The notes beneath the pieces are model-generated. The model saw only the letters and a list, made by a program, of their open reading frames with translations. It ran no database searches and had not been told where the DNA came from. A DNA stretch of 50,976 nucleotides from CAYRWR01 sp964537555 (GTDB lineage Bacteria; Spirochaetota; Brevinematia; Brevinematales; CAYRWR01): contig CAZIAD010000025.1 of NCBI GenBank assembly GCA_964537555.1, forward strand, positions 1-50,976, given 5' to 3'. Each line of letters opens with the position of its first letter. The first letter of the stretch is position 1. The translations under genes and the position numbers were made by a program. Positions 30,201 through 38,471 of the stretch are shown here, piece after piece.

Positions 30201-31900
30201 ATCACCTTGGCATCTATCTGTACATAGGTCGCATCGGCAGTGGGAAAGGAAACAAACTTCAGCACTTTCCCGGAAAACAGGGCATACCAGGACCAGGCAA
30301 AGGCCCCGATAAAAATAATCACCACTACATATCTCCATTTAAGTATGTGCTCCAGGAACCAGGTATACCATTTTCTCATGGCTACAATAAATTTTTTATC
30401 CTCGATGGGTTTTTCTTCTCCCAGCTTAATCCATCGGTGTGATACATGATTGGGCAGGATCAACAAGGATTCAAACAGACTGCCTATCAGGATAAAGATG
30501 ACCACCAGGGGGATCTCTTTGGCAAATTCCCCCATGACTCCCTTGATGTTCATGAGGGGTATAAAAGTCAGGATAGTAGTAGCTACTGTAGTGATCACAG
30601 GAAAGGCTACTTCATTGGTAGCCATCACTGCGGCATCTTTCCAGCTCTTACCCTCCACCCTGTGGCGATAGATATTCTCTGAGATGACTATGGCATCATC
30701 TACCACCATACCCAGCACCACTATCATTCCCAGCAGGGATATAGAGTTTATGGATACATTAAAATAAGGTAATATAATCATAGCAAAGGCTACTGAAAAA
30801 GGTATACCCAGAGCTGTCCACATGGCATTACGAAAATTCATAAATATGAGCAGAGTCATAAGGACCAGGCCCAGTCCGATGAGGGCATTATTGGAGACTA
30901 TACTGAGGCGCCGGCGTGTATCATCTGCCTGTTCCCACAGGACGGTAATATCCAGATCTTCATCCCCCATACTGACTTTGAAATCCTCAATGGCCTTCAG
31001 GATGGCATCACTGGTCTTAAGGATATCAGAAGTCTCTTTCTTCACCACCTGAAGCGCGACCCCTTTATTACCGTTCAGCCTGATCTGGGTGGTGGCCTCT
31101 TCAAAGCTGTCTTCCACCTCTGCCACATCCCTGAGGTAGATCTTGGTCCCTTCAAAGGTAGAACGCAGGATGATCTTTTCCACATCCTTGATGGTCTGAA
31201 ACTTGGAGGATACCGTTATGATCTTGTCATTATAGCCGTCTTTATAGCTTCCCCCTGTCATTTCAAAATTATTCACCTGTATGGCCCGGATCACTTCCTC
31301 AATAGAAATATATCGTGCATTGAGTTTTTTGAGGTCCAGCTTGATCTTGATCTCCCGGTCCAGCATAGCCTTTTCCGGTACTCGGGCTACATGGGACAGA
31401 GCCAGTAGTTTCTTTTTCAGATCCTTGGCTCTCAGTCTGAGCTCTTTATAAGGCAGAGTCTCAGAAAAGACCGCGATCTCCATGATAGGCAGCTCACTGA
31501 CCTTCCATTCTGAAACCACCGGTTTCTTACTGACCTCGGCAGGGAGAGAGGTGTTATCAATGTTTCGCCGGATATCAGATTTTACCTTTTCCACATCCGG
31601 GTAGTCATTATCCAGGATAATGGTGATTATAGAGACATTGGCCCGTGAAATGGAGGAATATTCTTTGATCCCACTCACCCCTTTAAAGGACTCCTCCAGA
31701 GGTATAGTGACATTGAGCTCTACTTCTTCAGGAGAGGCCCCCGGGTATACTGTAGCAATGTACATCATCTTTCGGTCTACCTGAGGATAACCTTCTTTAT
31801 TGATCCGGGTGGCGCTGATATACCCCCCCACTAGTACCATAAGCGTGATCAGATTGACCAGAAGATTTCGTTTTTGGAAAAATTCTATTAATTTTTTCAT
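27263..31900 (-). CDS. RND efflux permease fused to TolC-like outer-membrane factor
   Basis: 1545 residues in one uninterrupted frame. Residues 1 to about 1030 are a complete HAE/CzcA-type RND permease: N-terminal LLVNLITLMVLVGGYISATR, TM4 with VVDDAIVISENIYRHR (the Asp pair of the proton relay) and TM10 with GVVVNDSLVMVDYIN, two large periplasmic loops and the usual twelve TM pattern. A basic stretch (KKWIKIKR, about 1036-1043) then leads into a signal-peptide-like segment FILILGLGLMAAVPLQA|ETN with a consensus signal peptidase I site at about 1060/1061, followed by a full TolC/OMF domain (1061-1545) with LSLEEFVGDALINHPQV and helical repeats. No in-frame ATG, GTG or TTG lies just upstream of the internal signal. 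It shares 1 nt with the TetR gene (TAATG). No periplasmic adaptor (MFP) gene is present. Confidence 0.93.
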   Translation of the reverse strand: MKKLIEFFQKRNLLVNLITLMVLVGGYISATRINKEGYPQVDRKMMYIATVYPGASPEEVELNVTIPLEESFKGVSGIKEYSSISRANVSIITIILDNDYPDVEKVKSDIRRNIDNTSLPAEVSKKPVVSEWKVSELPIMEIAVFSETLPYKELRLRAKDLKKKLLALSHVARVPEKAMLDREIKIKLDLKKLNARYISIEEVIRAIQVNNFEMTGGSYKDGYNDKIITVSSKFQTIKDVEKIILRSTFEGTKIYLRDVAEVEDSFEEATTQIRLNGNKGVALQVVKKETSDILKTSDAILKAIEDFKVSMGDEDLDITVLWEQADDTRRRLSIVSNNALIGLGLVLMTLLIFMNFRNAMWTALGIPFSVAFAMIILPYFNVSINSISLLGMIVVLGMVVDDAIVISENIYRHRVEGKSWKDAAVMATNEVAFPVITTVATTILTFIPLMNIKGVMGEFAKEIPLVVIFILIGSLFESLLILPNHVSHRWIKLGEEKPIEDKKFIVAMRKWYTWFLEHILKWRYVVVIIFIGAFAWSWYALFSGKVLKFVSFPTADATYVQIDAKVIGGQSLDYTSEKVRIIENHLTNYDHTVLRSFDSEIGEIGYPEKFHMEIYLTPVDQRKISAETIAANLKSVISNAGVFTNAYFRIESGGPPQQRAVRLDIIGNDNKKRREITDGFMKYFQEIEGTLDIVRSDEQNKKELKIYVDYAKAAQVGVSPLSIAQIIRTSYNGIIATSIQTPNEMVEYRVMLDDKYRDSMKTLDQLYVLNNQQKLIKLSRLVRVKPDVPLVSKIEHFQGDRNTIIELDVDITKITPKELYDRIKNSTTDFEKDNPGFRLIIGGEAQDSNEVISSYISSAIIGVLSIFLVLVLLFRSFSQAFLVILAVPFSFIGIAITLITHGEPLTSMALFGGVGLIGVVVNDSLVMVDYINSLKDRFEKEGMYKLVIEGAATRLRPVILTTVTTVAGLLPTAYGLGGRDFMIMPTTLVMAWGLLFATMLTLFLIPSLYIIEYEIRKVLGHFFRNLPTLFSSQKWKKWIKIKRFILILGLGLMAAVPLQAETNTILTLSLEEFVGDALINHPQVYSEMARIQQARSLQLQARAVYGFLFEGQYNHAFMKMAQTNNTDIGVIEQKGDQFDMHLAGIVPKTGTRLKLGTSYTQSDSLWMIPTNVNFNMSGTSVSIDSFESGLSNIQTYQPEIYLEFSQPLLKNWLGVLDQFPLEQANLNKDIQMETVQESIESIVMELYKIYFDWYLAYHQYKILEINVANTEDLLQQIRKKISYGAAEKSDLYQVMILNQEIVKARDLARINYQVVTHKLMRWKFGKLGITNEQVYQPEEELNLPAMPAILPGVKDSRQMKLLNLSRELLRLQMEKEKNTILPELNAVGRISLGHTGYEESGAFQPENFNPSYAIGLNFSYPLGENLSRGKIKEIKSQIRKWSKEVDQFERMYTQGVSDLLEMTSVYRSVLDYDNNLIKYSGWIVNEEKKKYSQGRSDLYLIIKNENDYLRYQIKYVEDYVQYKRVQLELLGLLDLLQGYEELKYE

Positions 31901-32514
31901 TATAACACCCCGGATTCCTGATTATCCATGGCACGATGTATGAATGATTGTATCATGGTCCCATTGAACTCCATCTCCATATCTGAGAAATCAACATGAA
32001 GATTATCTGCCATTTTCCGGCCCATGACACTGAATATCAGCATAGGGACCAGGGTAAAGAAAAAGAAACGGGTAATGAATTGATTGTAATCTTTTACCTT
32101 CAGGGCGGCATTTCTCCCCAGTATGGTATCCACCAGAGACCGGATCAGATCAAAGATAAAGTGATGCTCGGGGTCAGACTTAAGAGCCTCAATGATCAGG
32201 ATATTTAAGAGGTCATTATTGTCCATGAGATACTGCATGCGTTTTTTTAAAAATATCACCAGGCTTTCCGGATGAGCAGGATCAGCAAAATCCTTGAAAT
32301 CCCCCATTTCCGCCAGGGCATCATCCATAAACCCCCGGGATATCTCACTGAGAATATCACTCTTACTTTTAAAGTGGTAATGGACCAGAGATTTATTTAC
32401 TTCGGCCAGTGTGGCAATATCTCTGATGGAGGTCCCTTCATATCCTTTTTGGGAAAACAGCTGACGGGCGGACTGCAGGATGCGGTGGCGGGTATCGTTA
32501 TCCTGGATTGACAT
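31900..32514 (-). CDS. TetR-family transcriptional repressor of the efflux operon
   Basis: 204 residues. N-terminal HTH: TRHRILQSARQLFSQKGYEG and TSIRDIATLAEVNKSLVHYHF with FKSKSDIL following, the classical TetR signature, then a helical ligand-binding domain of about 150 residues. ATG at 32514 has AGGAAG at 5 nt and is preferred over an upstream GTG (32520). The gene overlaps the RND-TolC start by 1 nt and is preceded by a palindromic operator over its own promoter, so it should autorepress the whole operon until an inducing ligand binds. Confidence 0.95.
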   Translation of the reverse strand: MSIQDNDTRHRILQSARQLFSQKGYEGTSIRDIATLAEVNKSLVHYHFKSKSDILSEISRGFMDDALAEMGDFKDFADPAHPESLVIFLKKRMQYLMDNNDLLNILIIEALKSDPEHHFIFDLIRSLVDTILGRNAALKVKDYNQFITRFFFFTLVPMLIFSVMGRKMADNLHVDFSDMEMEFNGTMIQSFIHRAMDNQESGVL

Positions 32515-32535
32515 AATCACTTCCTTTTCTCGCTA

Positions 32536-32553
32536 ATTGGTCGACCGACCAAT
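32536..32553. promoter_or_regulatory. TetR operator palindrome
   Basis: ATTGGTCG-AC-CGACCAAT is a perfect 8+2+8 inverted repeat. It covers the expected transcription start of the promoter at 32557-32585 and lies 22 nt before the TetR start. Confidence 0.8.
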
Positions 32554-32556
32554 ATT

Positions 32557-32585
32557 AATATAGTATATTAGGAAATATAATTCAA
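32557..32585 (-). promoter_or_regulatory. Promoter of the TetR-efflux operon
   Basis: Minus strand: TTGAAT (32585-32580), 17-nt spacer, TATATT (32562-32557). The start point should fall inside the operator. Confidence 0.65.
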
Positions 32586-32682
32586 CACAAATTGAAAAAT
32601 ATTTTTCTAGAACAATTGATTTGCCTTACAGCCCCTAAACTTATTAACTTCCTTCTATTATAAATAAGAAATCATTTATGTC

Positions 32683-32711
32683 TTGCAAATTTGAATCGGT
32701 TCCCTTACAAT
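32683..32711 (+). promoter_or_regulatory. Promoter of topA
   Basis: TTGCAA (32683-32688), 17-nt spacer, TACAAT (32706-32711), 36 nt before the topA start. Confidence 0.6.
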
Positions 32712-32746
32712 ATTTACCTGACACAAGAATCCTACAGGAGTAGCCC

Positions 32747-34876
32747 ATGGCTGTTACAGATAAAAAGACGAAGACCAGCACTAAAAAAGCTCCTCTAAAA
32801 AAACTGGTCATCGTAGAGTCACCATCAAAGGCAAATACCATAAAAAAGTATCTGGGAAAAAATTATCAGGTGCTGGCATCAGTAGGACATATAATTGACC
32901 TCCCCAAATCCCGTCTGGGAGTGCAGGTAGACAATGATTTTGAACCCGACTATATCGTAATGCGGGATAAGTCTAAAGTCATGAAAGAATTAAGAGCAGC
33001 TGCCAAACAGTCTTCAGAGATCATCCTTGCATCTGACCCTGACCGCGAGGGAGAAGCGATTGCCTGGCATATTAAAAATGACTTTGAAAAACGAATAACC
33101 TCCAAGATCAAAAAAAGGGTCATACCTATCAAACGCATTAGATTTGAAGAGATAACCAAACCGGCAGTACAGGCTGCCATAGAAAAACCTATGGAAATAG
33201 ATGATCTCCTGGTTCAGGCTCAACAGGGCCGCCGGGTCATAGACCGTTTGTTTGGATATGAATTAAGCCCCCTGCTCTGGAAAAAGGTCAAATCTAAACT
33301 ATCCGCAGGCAGAGTGCAGTCCATTGCCCTGCGCATCATCTGTGAAAGAGAAGCAGAGATAGATGCCTTTATTCCCCGGGAGTACTGGGACTTTAATGTG
33401 GATTATAAGTCGGGTAAATCAGCATTTCAAGCTGAGCTGGTCAAGATAGACGGGGAAAAAGCAGATATTCCTGATGAAAAGACTGCCCTGCTGATAGAAA
33501 AAGAGCTGAAATCCGGAGTATCAAAGATAGCGGATATACGGACCCGCAGTATGAGCCGTAAGCCCCAGCCCCCATTTATTACCTCTACCCTGCAACAGGC
33601 CGCTAACAATCTCCTGGGCTATCCTTCGGCCAAGACCATGAGAGTAGCGCAGCAGCTCTATGAAGGGATCGACCTGGCTAAGACCCGTACCGGATTGATC
33701 ACCTATATGCGTACCGACTCACTGCGTATATCCCCGATCGCCATGTCTGCATTACAGGATTATATACGTGACACTTTTGGCCAGGAGTACCTGCCCGAAA
33801 AACCTCATTTTTATAAAAACCGAAAATCGGCCCAGGATGCTCACGAAGCCATTCGCCCTACTGATGTCACCCTGCACCCTGACAGTATAAAAAAACATCT
33901 CAGCTCAGAACAGTACAAGGTCTATAACCTGATCTGGAGGCGTTATGTGGCAGCCCAGATGAACGCTTCCCGGAGTGAACTGTTCACCCTGGAAGTGTCT
34001 AATGATAACAAGACCCTGACGGCGTCTCACAGCCAGCAGACTTTTGACGGGTATTCCAGCGTATACAATTTCTCCAAACAGAAGAAAGAAAAAGCCCTGC
34101 CCCAGGACCTGAAGATCGGACAGGAGCTCACTCTGGTCAAAATTCACAAAGAGCAGAAATTCACAGATCCCCCAGCCCGCTATACCGATGCCTCCCTGGT
34201 CAAGATCATGGAAGAACTGGGGATCGGCCGTCCTTCTACCTATGCCCCCACCATATTTACTCTGACTAAGCGATACTATGTGAAAAAAGAGGGTAAAGCC
34301 CTCATCCCTACAGAGCTGGGTAAGGTCGTCAATAATCTCCTGGTCCAAAACTTCCCTGATCTCATTAATGTAAAGTTTACCGCAGACATGGAGGAAGAAC
34401 TGGACAGCGTGGAAGAAGGAAATAAACAATGGAAGAGCGTGGTCAGAGACTTCTATGAACCGTTCTCTAAGGTCCTTAAGCATGCCTATGAGCACATTGA
34501 TGATATTAAAGGTATCTTTGATGAAGAGACTCCTTATGTCTGTGAAGAATGCGGTAAGCCCATGCTTAAAAAACTGGGCCGCTTTGGCTATTTCCTGGCA
34601 TGTTCAGGCTGGCCCGACTGCAGGCACACCCGGGCTATCCCTCTGGGACAGTGCCCCAAGTGTAATGAAGGCCAGGTCGTAGCGAAAAAAGGGAAAAGGG
34701 GCCGTTCCTTTTATGGATGTTCCCGCTACCCGGAATGTGATTTCGCGACTTATCTCACTCCTTCCGACCAGAAGTCACCCGAAGATAACAGCATTCTGTT
34801 TATAAAAAAAGAAAAAGGGCAGGTCAAGCTTGTCTCATTAGTGGAGGGTTCTGAATATGAGCAGGAAATGGATTAA
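32747..34876 (+). CDS. topA: DNA topoisomerase I (type IA)
   Basis: 709-residue enzyme that relaxes negatively supercoiled DNA via a 5'-phosphotyrosine. TOPRIM domain with VIVESPSKANTIKKYLG and the acidic triad SDPDREGEAIAWH; the catalytic tyrosine is in GLITYMRTDSLRIS (Y320); AHEAIRPTDV and GIGRPSTYAPTI are further family motifs. The C-terminus carries two topoisomerase zinc fingers (CEECGKPM...C...C and CPKCNEG...C...C). The lysine-rich N-terminal stretch (about 20 residues) before the TOPRIM is common in this group. AGGAG precedes the ATG. Its last 20 nt overlap the next gene's start in another frame. Confidence 0.97.
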   Translation: MAVTDKKTKTSTKKAPLKKLVIVESPSKANTIKKYLGKNYQVLASVGHIIDLPKSRLGVQVDNDFEPDYIVMRDKSKVMKELRAAAKQSSEIILASDPDREGEAIAWHIKNDFEKRITSKIKKRVIPIKRIRFEEITKPAVQAAIEKPMEIDDLLVQAQQGRRVIDRLFGYELSPLLWKKVKSKLSAGRVQSIALRIICEREAEIDAFIPREYWDFNVDYKSGKSAFQAELVKIDGEKADIPDEKTALLIEKELKSGVSKIADIRTRSMSRKPQPPFITSTLQQAANNLLGYPSAKTMRVAQQLYEGIDLAKTRTGLITYMRTDSLRISPIAMSALQDYIRDTFGQEYLPEKPHFYKNRKSAQDAHEAIRPTDVTLHPDSIKKHLSSEQYKVYNLIWRRYVAAQMNASRSELFTLEVSNDNKTLTASHSQQTFDGYSSVYNFSKQKKEKALPQDLKIGQELTLVKIHKEQKFTDPPARYTDASLVKIMEELGIGRPSTYAPTIFTLTKRYYVKKEGKALIPTELGKVVNNLLVQNFPDLINVKFTADMEEELDSVEEGNKQWKSVVRDFYEPFSKVLKHAYEHIDDIKGIFDEETPYVCEECGKPMLKKLGRFGYFLACSGWPDCRHTRAIPLGQCPKCNEGQVVAKKGKRGRSFYGCSRYPECDFATYLTPSDQKSPEDNSILFIKKEKGQVKLVSLVEGSEYEQEMD

Positions 34877-36155
34877 TGTACTGTTATTATTGGCCGCATT
34901 TAACTCCCTGCACGCCGTAAAGAATGGTAGTATTCTCCAAAATGGAGTGCCGGTATACGAAGATGAAAACCAGGAAAAAGTCCTGGGATATCTGGACCTG
35001 GGTGCACAGGTCCGTATTCAGAAACCAAAAGGCAGTCTGTTTTATATAAGTAAAAATGACCTGAAGGGGTGGATATCTGCATCCCGGGTGACAGTCTCAT
35101 CAGACCTGTTTTCCAATGTAGATAATCCGGTAATTCTCTGCCCCCGCATCATACAAGACAATGAGCAGGCCTATTTATATTTTTATACTAAAGAAAATAT
35201 CATCAAATACGATATCTATAACCGGAAAAAAGTCAGTGCTTATAAAAGCGGATTTATAAATAATATATATGCTTATGGCCGGGGTAACCAGCTTCTGGTA
35301 GAAGGAATATTTACCAATAGCTCTGTCATCCAAAACCTGCGTATCCTCCACCTGGATAACGGACAGTACATAGACCTGTTTTCGTATAATAATAAGAAAG
35401 CCCTGTTTCTGAATGGAGAATTCAGTGAAGATGGCCAGTATATTGCACTACAATTTCAGGCTGCAGGCAACTCTCATGTAGCGGTCTACAAGTGTGATAA
35501 CGGGCAGTATGTGGGTACTGCTAAAAACGCCTCAAAATCTTTCTGGCAGGGCCATACTGTGATCTTTCAGGACGGTAACAGTCTGTGGAATGTGGATCTG
35601 GATACAGTCAACCACCCTGACTTATCTTTTAAGGATGACAGGACCATTATCAAACTCAGTACCTCTGAGATCCCCCGGGATGGTATGGAATCAGCATATC
35701 AGGATGGCGTGATATATTATGAGACCAGATCCGGGATTACAGGATATGACCTGATAAAAAAAGAAAAGGTAAAGACTGGACTGAAGAGCCTGGAATTTGA
35801 CCCAGCCTTTCAGCTTAATCATGTAGAAAACGGAGACAGCCACAAGCTGATCGCCCTCTCTTCGGGGAATTCCTATAGCTACTTTTCCGGGACCAAACCC
35901 CGTTATAAATTCTTACAGTTTCTGGATGGCTTTCTGATATATAGCCGGCAGGTAGAAAAACTGGATACATTATTTATATGCCCGGTGAACAATCCTTACG
36001 ATGATAATGCCTATAAGTATAAAGCTATTGATGAGATAGATGCTTATTCAGATAATGGCATACTGGCACAGATCACACATGACAAAGATCTGAGTGCGAT
36101 ACTGGTTGAGATCCCTCAGTTAAAGAACTTTTTTGTGATACTACTCAAGCACTGA
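34857..36155 (+). CDS. Exported protein with N-terminal SH3-like and propeller-like repeats, unknown function
   Basis: 432 residues. A signal peptide (MSRKWINVLLLLAAFNSLHA), then an SH3b-like domain (about 22-82: ILQNGVPVYEDENQEKVLGY, LGAQVRIQKPKGSLFYIS, GWISASRVTV) and a strand-rich region (about 90-430) with repeating D/G-turns typical of a beta-propeller. It starts inside the last codons of topA (20-nt overlap), so translation is coupled to it; GTGGAGG lies in the topA end as ribosome-binding site. It ends immediately against the stop of the convergent gene at 36156. A cell-wall or envelope role is plausible because of the SH3b domain; no enzyme motif. Confidence 0.75.
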   Translation: MSRKWINVLLLLAAFNSLHAVKNGSILQNGVPVYEDENQEKVLGYLDLGAQVRIQKPKGSLFYISKNDLKGWISASRVTVSSDLFSNVDNPVILCPRIIQDNEQAYLYFYTKENIIKYDIYNRKKVSAYKSGFINNIYAYGRGNQLLVEGIFTNSSVIQNLRILHLDNGQYIDLFSYNNKKALFLNGEFSEDGQYIALQFQAAGNSHVAVYKCDNGQYVGTAKNASKSFWQGHTVIFQDGNSLWNVDLDTVNHPDLSFKDDRTIIKLSTSEIPRDGMESAYQDGVIYYETRSGITGYDLIKKEKVKTGLKSLEFDPAFQLNHVENGDSHKLIALSSGNSYSYFSGTKPRYKFLQFLDGFLIYSRQVEKLDTLFICPVNNPYDDNAYKYKAIDEIDAYSDNGILAQITHDKDLSAILVEIPQLKNFFVILLKH

Positions 36156-36920
36156 TTAGCGGTTGATCATCCAGAAATCGGATTCCAGCTCTACTGTTTT
36201 TCCTTCAGTAGAGTAGGTTTTAATGTAGACCAGATATATACCTGAAGCTAAGGTCGGATAAGAGCTTTGAGTAGGAGACCACTTAAAGTGATAATCTCCT
36301 TCCCTGTAAAACTCAGATTTGAGAATATTATCTATGACGGTTCCATTCTGATCAAAGATGATGATATCCAGCCAGGCCGGGAAACGCAGTTTTAATGAAA
36401 TCTCCAGTTCCTCTTCTCCAAAAAACAACAGACTGGGGTTTAACACCAGTTCTTTTTTTTGTACTACCAGCTCGGGCTGGCGGGTGATCCCAAATGAATA
36501 GACTTTGAGATTAGTACTGCTGAAATACATGGTAAGATATATATTCTTCTCGAAGATATTGAACAGAGGTATGAGGCTATTCCCCCGAATGAAACCCTGT
36601 TCCAGTAACCTGTCGTTATCGGATTGCCTGAGCTGAAAGATGATTCTGTCATTTGTATCTATGGAGTCTGTATTAACAAACATATCTTTTACCACATAGT
36701 CAGTGCCCACAAAGATATTGGGGGTGCGTATCCACGATTCGGCCTGGCTAAGGGAGCTAAAATAATAGTTCTGCAGATCCAGATTTTCATAATCCAACAG
36801 GCTGTTTCTTTGAAACAATCGCGAGGCATGGTACTTCCAGACCCCATTTTTAGACCAGTTTTCACTATAAAGTGCAGTGTGACACAGCAGGATAAATATT
36901 ACAATCCCTTTCTTCATCAT
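36156..36920 (-). CDS. Exported protein with C-terminal FlgD/sorting-type Ig domain
   Basis: 254 residues with a signal peptide (MMKKGIVIFILLCHTALYS). The C-terminal 80 residues show a FlgD-Ig-like fold: IIFDQNGTVIDNIL, EGDYHFKWSP, LASGIYLVYIKTYS and a closing strand, as in many exported spirochaete, Fibrobacter and Bacteroidetes proteins. The rest is strand-rich and unknown. The ATG at 36920 overlaps the upstream stop as ATGA, with GGAAGTG upstream; a longer open frame to 36959 would run inside the upstream gene and is not used. Last of a four-gene unit. Confidence 0.75.
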   Translation of the reverse strand: MMKKGIVIFILLCHTALYSENWSKNGVWKYHASRLFQRNSLLDYENLDLQNYYFSSLSQAESWIRTPNIFVGTDYVVKDMFVNTDSIDTNDRIIFQLRQSDNDRLLEQGFIRGNSLIPLFNIFEKNIYLTMYFSSTNLKVYSFGITRQPELVVQKKELVLNPSLLFFGEEELEISLKLRFPAWLDIIIFDQNGTVIDNILKSEFYREGDYHFKWSPTQSSYPTLASGIYLVYIKTYSTEGKTVELESDFWMINR

Positions 36921-37951
36921 TTTTTCACTTCCGATTCTTCTATAAAGCTCTCCACCCACTCCAGATTGGTATCGGTAACACCTTCATCTTCGGTAGGGGC
37001 CTGTTTATTCTCCTGTTTAAAAGCCTGGGCTTCTTCCCTAATGATCTGCTGATCATTAAGACTGGACACAATCCATTTATCCAGCTTAAGCAATCCCACA
37101 CCCAAAAATACCAGTACTCCTATCTTTAAAATAAATATCAGGTAACTGCCCAAATTCCTCACGGGATACATCACACCGGTATAACCTAAGAGAGATTTCC
37201 CCGCATAAAGAGCCTGTGTCTCCAGTATCTTCATGCCTATACGCTTTTTGTGTAATGCAGGCAGATTGGCTTTTTCAGCCTGAAACACAGATTTCTTAAA
37301 CTGCTGATTACGCATCAGCCTGTCCCTCAGGAACACAAAGGCAGGACTGGATATATCTTTTAATACCGCATTAAATTCAGTGTAATCAAATAATGTGATG
37401 ATCTGATATTCATATTCCAGAGTACTATCATCACTCTTTAATACCAGTGCCAGCAGATTCTCAAAGTATACCGCGTCCATACTATTCGTAATATCATAAT
37501 ACTGTACCGGGAAATTTTCCATTCCGTATTTGAAGATAAGGTTTTTCTCTTTATCGATGATCACCATATCTCTGAAATCTGCATAGCCCAGAAAATATTT
37601 ATCTGCCAGGCTTTTGATATCATCGATCTTTTGAGAGATATAAAAGGAAAACAACTGTTCATTAAATATCTTGTCATCTGAAAAATCTATAAGGGATGCC
37701 ACTCTGTCTTTGATAATATTAGTTAGCATGGCCATATCCCGGGATTTGGACTGGAGTGTCCTCTGGGTGTAGGGGTCAAACACTAATATGGAATTGAAGC
37801 GCGAATAATTTGTATAAAATGGAGTATCTGATATTTCCTGGAGCCAGGGGGAATGCATGGAGAAAGATACTGATAATATACCTATAGATATGAGAGTCAA
37901 AGCGATTAGTGAAAGAAAGATTATCCGTAGCACCCCGTACATTTTTAGCAT
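36917..37951 (-). CDS. Two-TM membrane protein of unknown function
   Basis: 344 residues. An N-terminal TM helix (about 8-31: IIFLSLIALTLISIGILSVS), an extracytoplasmic domain of about 230 residues (with DFRDMVIIDKEKNLIFKYG and LEYEYQIITLFDYTEFNAVL, reminiscent of a sensor-type Cache/PAS-like alpha-beta domain), a second TM helix (about 269-287: LIFILKIGVLVFLGVGLLKL) and a cytoplasmic acidic tail ending ESFIEESEVKK. No output domain is present, so it would need a partner. It starts 4 nt after aroK and is coupled to the Ig-type protein by ATGA. Confidence 0.75.
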   Translation of the reverse strand: MLKMYGVLRIIFLSLIALTLISIGILSVSFSMHSPWLQEISDTPFYTNYSRFNSILVFDPYTQRTLQSKSRDMAMLTNIIKDRVASLIDFSDDKIFNEQLFSFYISQKIDDIKSLADKYFLGYADFRDMVIIDKEKNLIFKYGMENFPVQYYDITNSMDAVYFENLLALVLKSDDSTLEYEYQIITLFDYTEFNAVLKDISSPAFVFLRDRLMRNQQFKKSVFQAEKANLPALHKKRIGMKILETQALYAGKSLLGYTGVMYPVRNLGSYLIFILKIGVLVFLGVGLLKLDKWIVSSLNDQQIIREEAQAFKQENKQAPTEDEGVTDTNLEWVESFIEESEVKK

Positions 37952-37955
37952 ATCT

Positions 37956-38471
37956 TTATTTTACTCCCTGAGATTGAATAAAACTGGTGATCTGATCCAG
38001 ACATTGTCTGATATTATTTTCCCCGGTATCAATATTCATTTGCGAGACCTCTTCGTACCAGGCTTTTCTTTTTTCCAGCATGGTCACGATCTCTTCCCTT
38101 TCAGATTTTTGGGTCAATGCAGGACGATTGGCATCTCCTGATATCCGGGAATAAATCACATCCGGGGATGCTTTCAAATAGATACAAAGACCTGTCTTTT
38201 TGATGATGTCCCTATTTTCCTCGCTGCCTATGATGCCCCCACCGGTGGCTACTACCAGGTCATCCCGGGTAGCCAGTTCCGAGAGTATTGATGTCTCCAG
38301 CTCTCTAAATCGGGGTTCTCCTTCACTGGCAAATATCTCCGGGACAGACATGCCTTCACTTTCTACGATCAGCTCATCAGTATCTACAAACAATCTCTCC
38401 ATATGAAGCGCTACTGCTCTGGACAACGCTGTCTTTCCGGTACCCCTGTAACCTACCAGATATATATTCAT
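37956..38471 (-). CDS. aroK: Shikimate kinase
   Basis: 171-residue P-loop kinase phosphorylating shikimate at O3 in the chorismate pathway. Walker A GYRGTGKTALSRA at the N-terminus, DTDELI (Walker B/shikimate Asp), FRELE (Arg of the substrate site), VVATGGGI and NRPAL in the lid. Family-typical length. It overlaps the preceding DivIC-like gene by 4 nt and is followed 4 nt later by a membrane protein gene; no other aro genes are close. Confidence 0.94.
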   Translation of the reverse strand: MNIYLVGYRGTGKTALSRAVALHMERLFVDTDELIVESEGMSVPEIFASEGEPRFRELETSILSELATRDDLVVATGGGIIGSEENRDIIKKTGLCIYLKASPDVIYSRISGDANRPALTQKSEREEIVTMLEKRKAWYEEVSQMNIDTGENNIRQCLDQITSFIQSQGVK

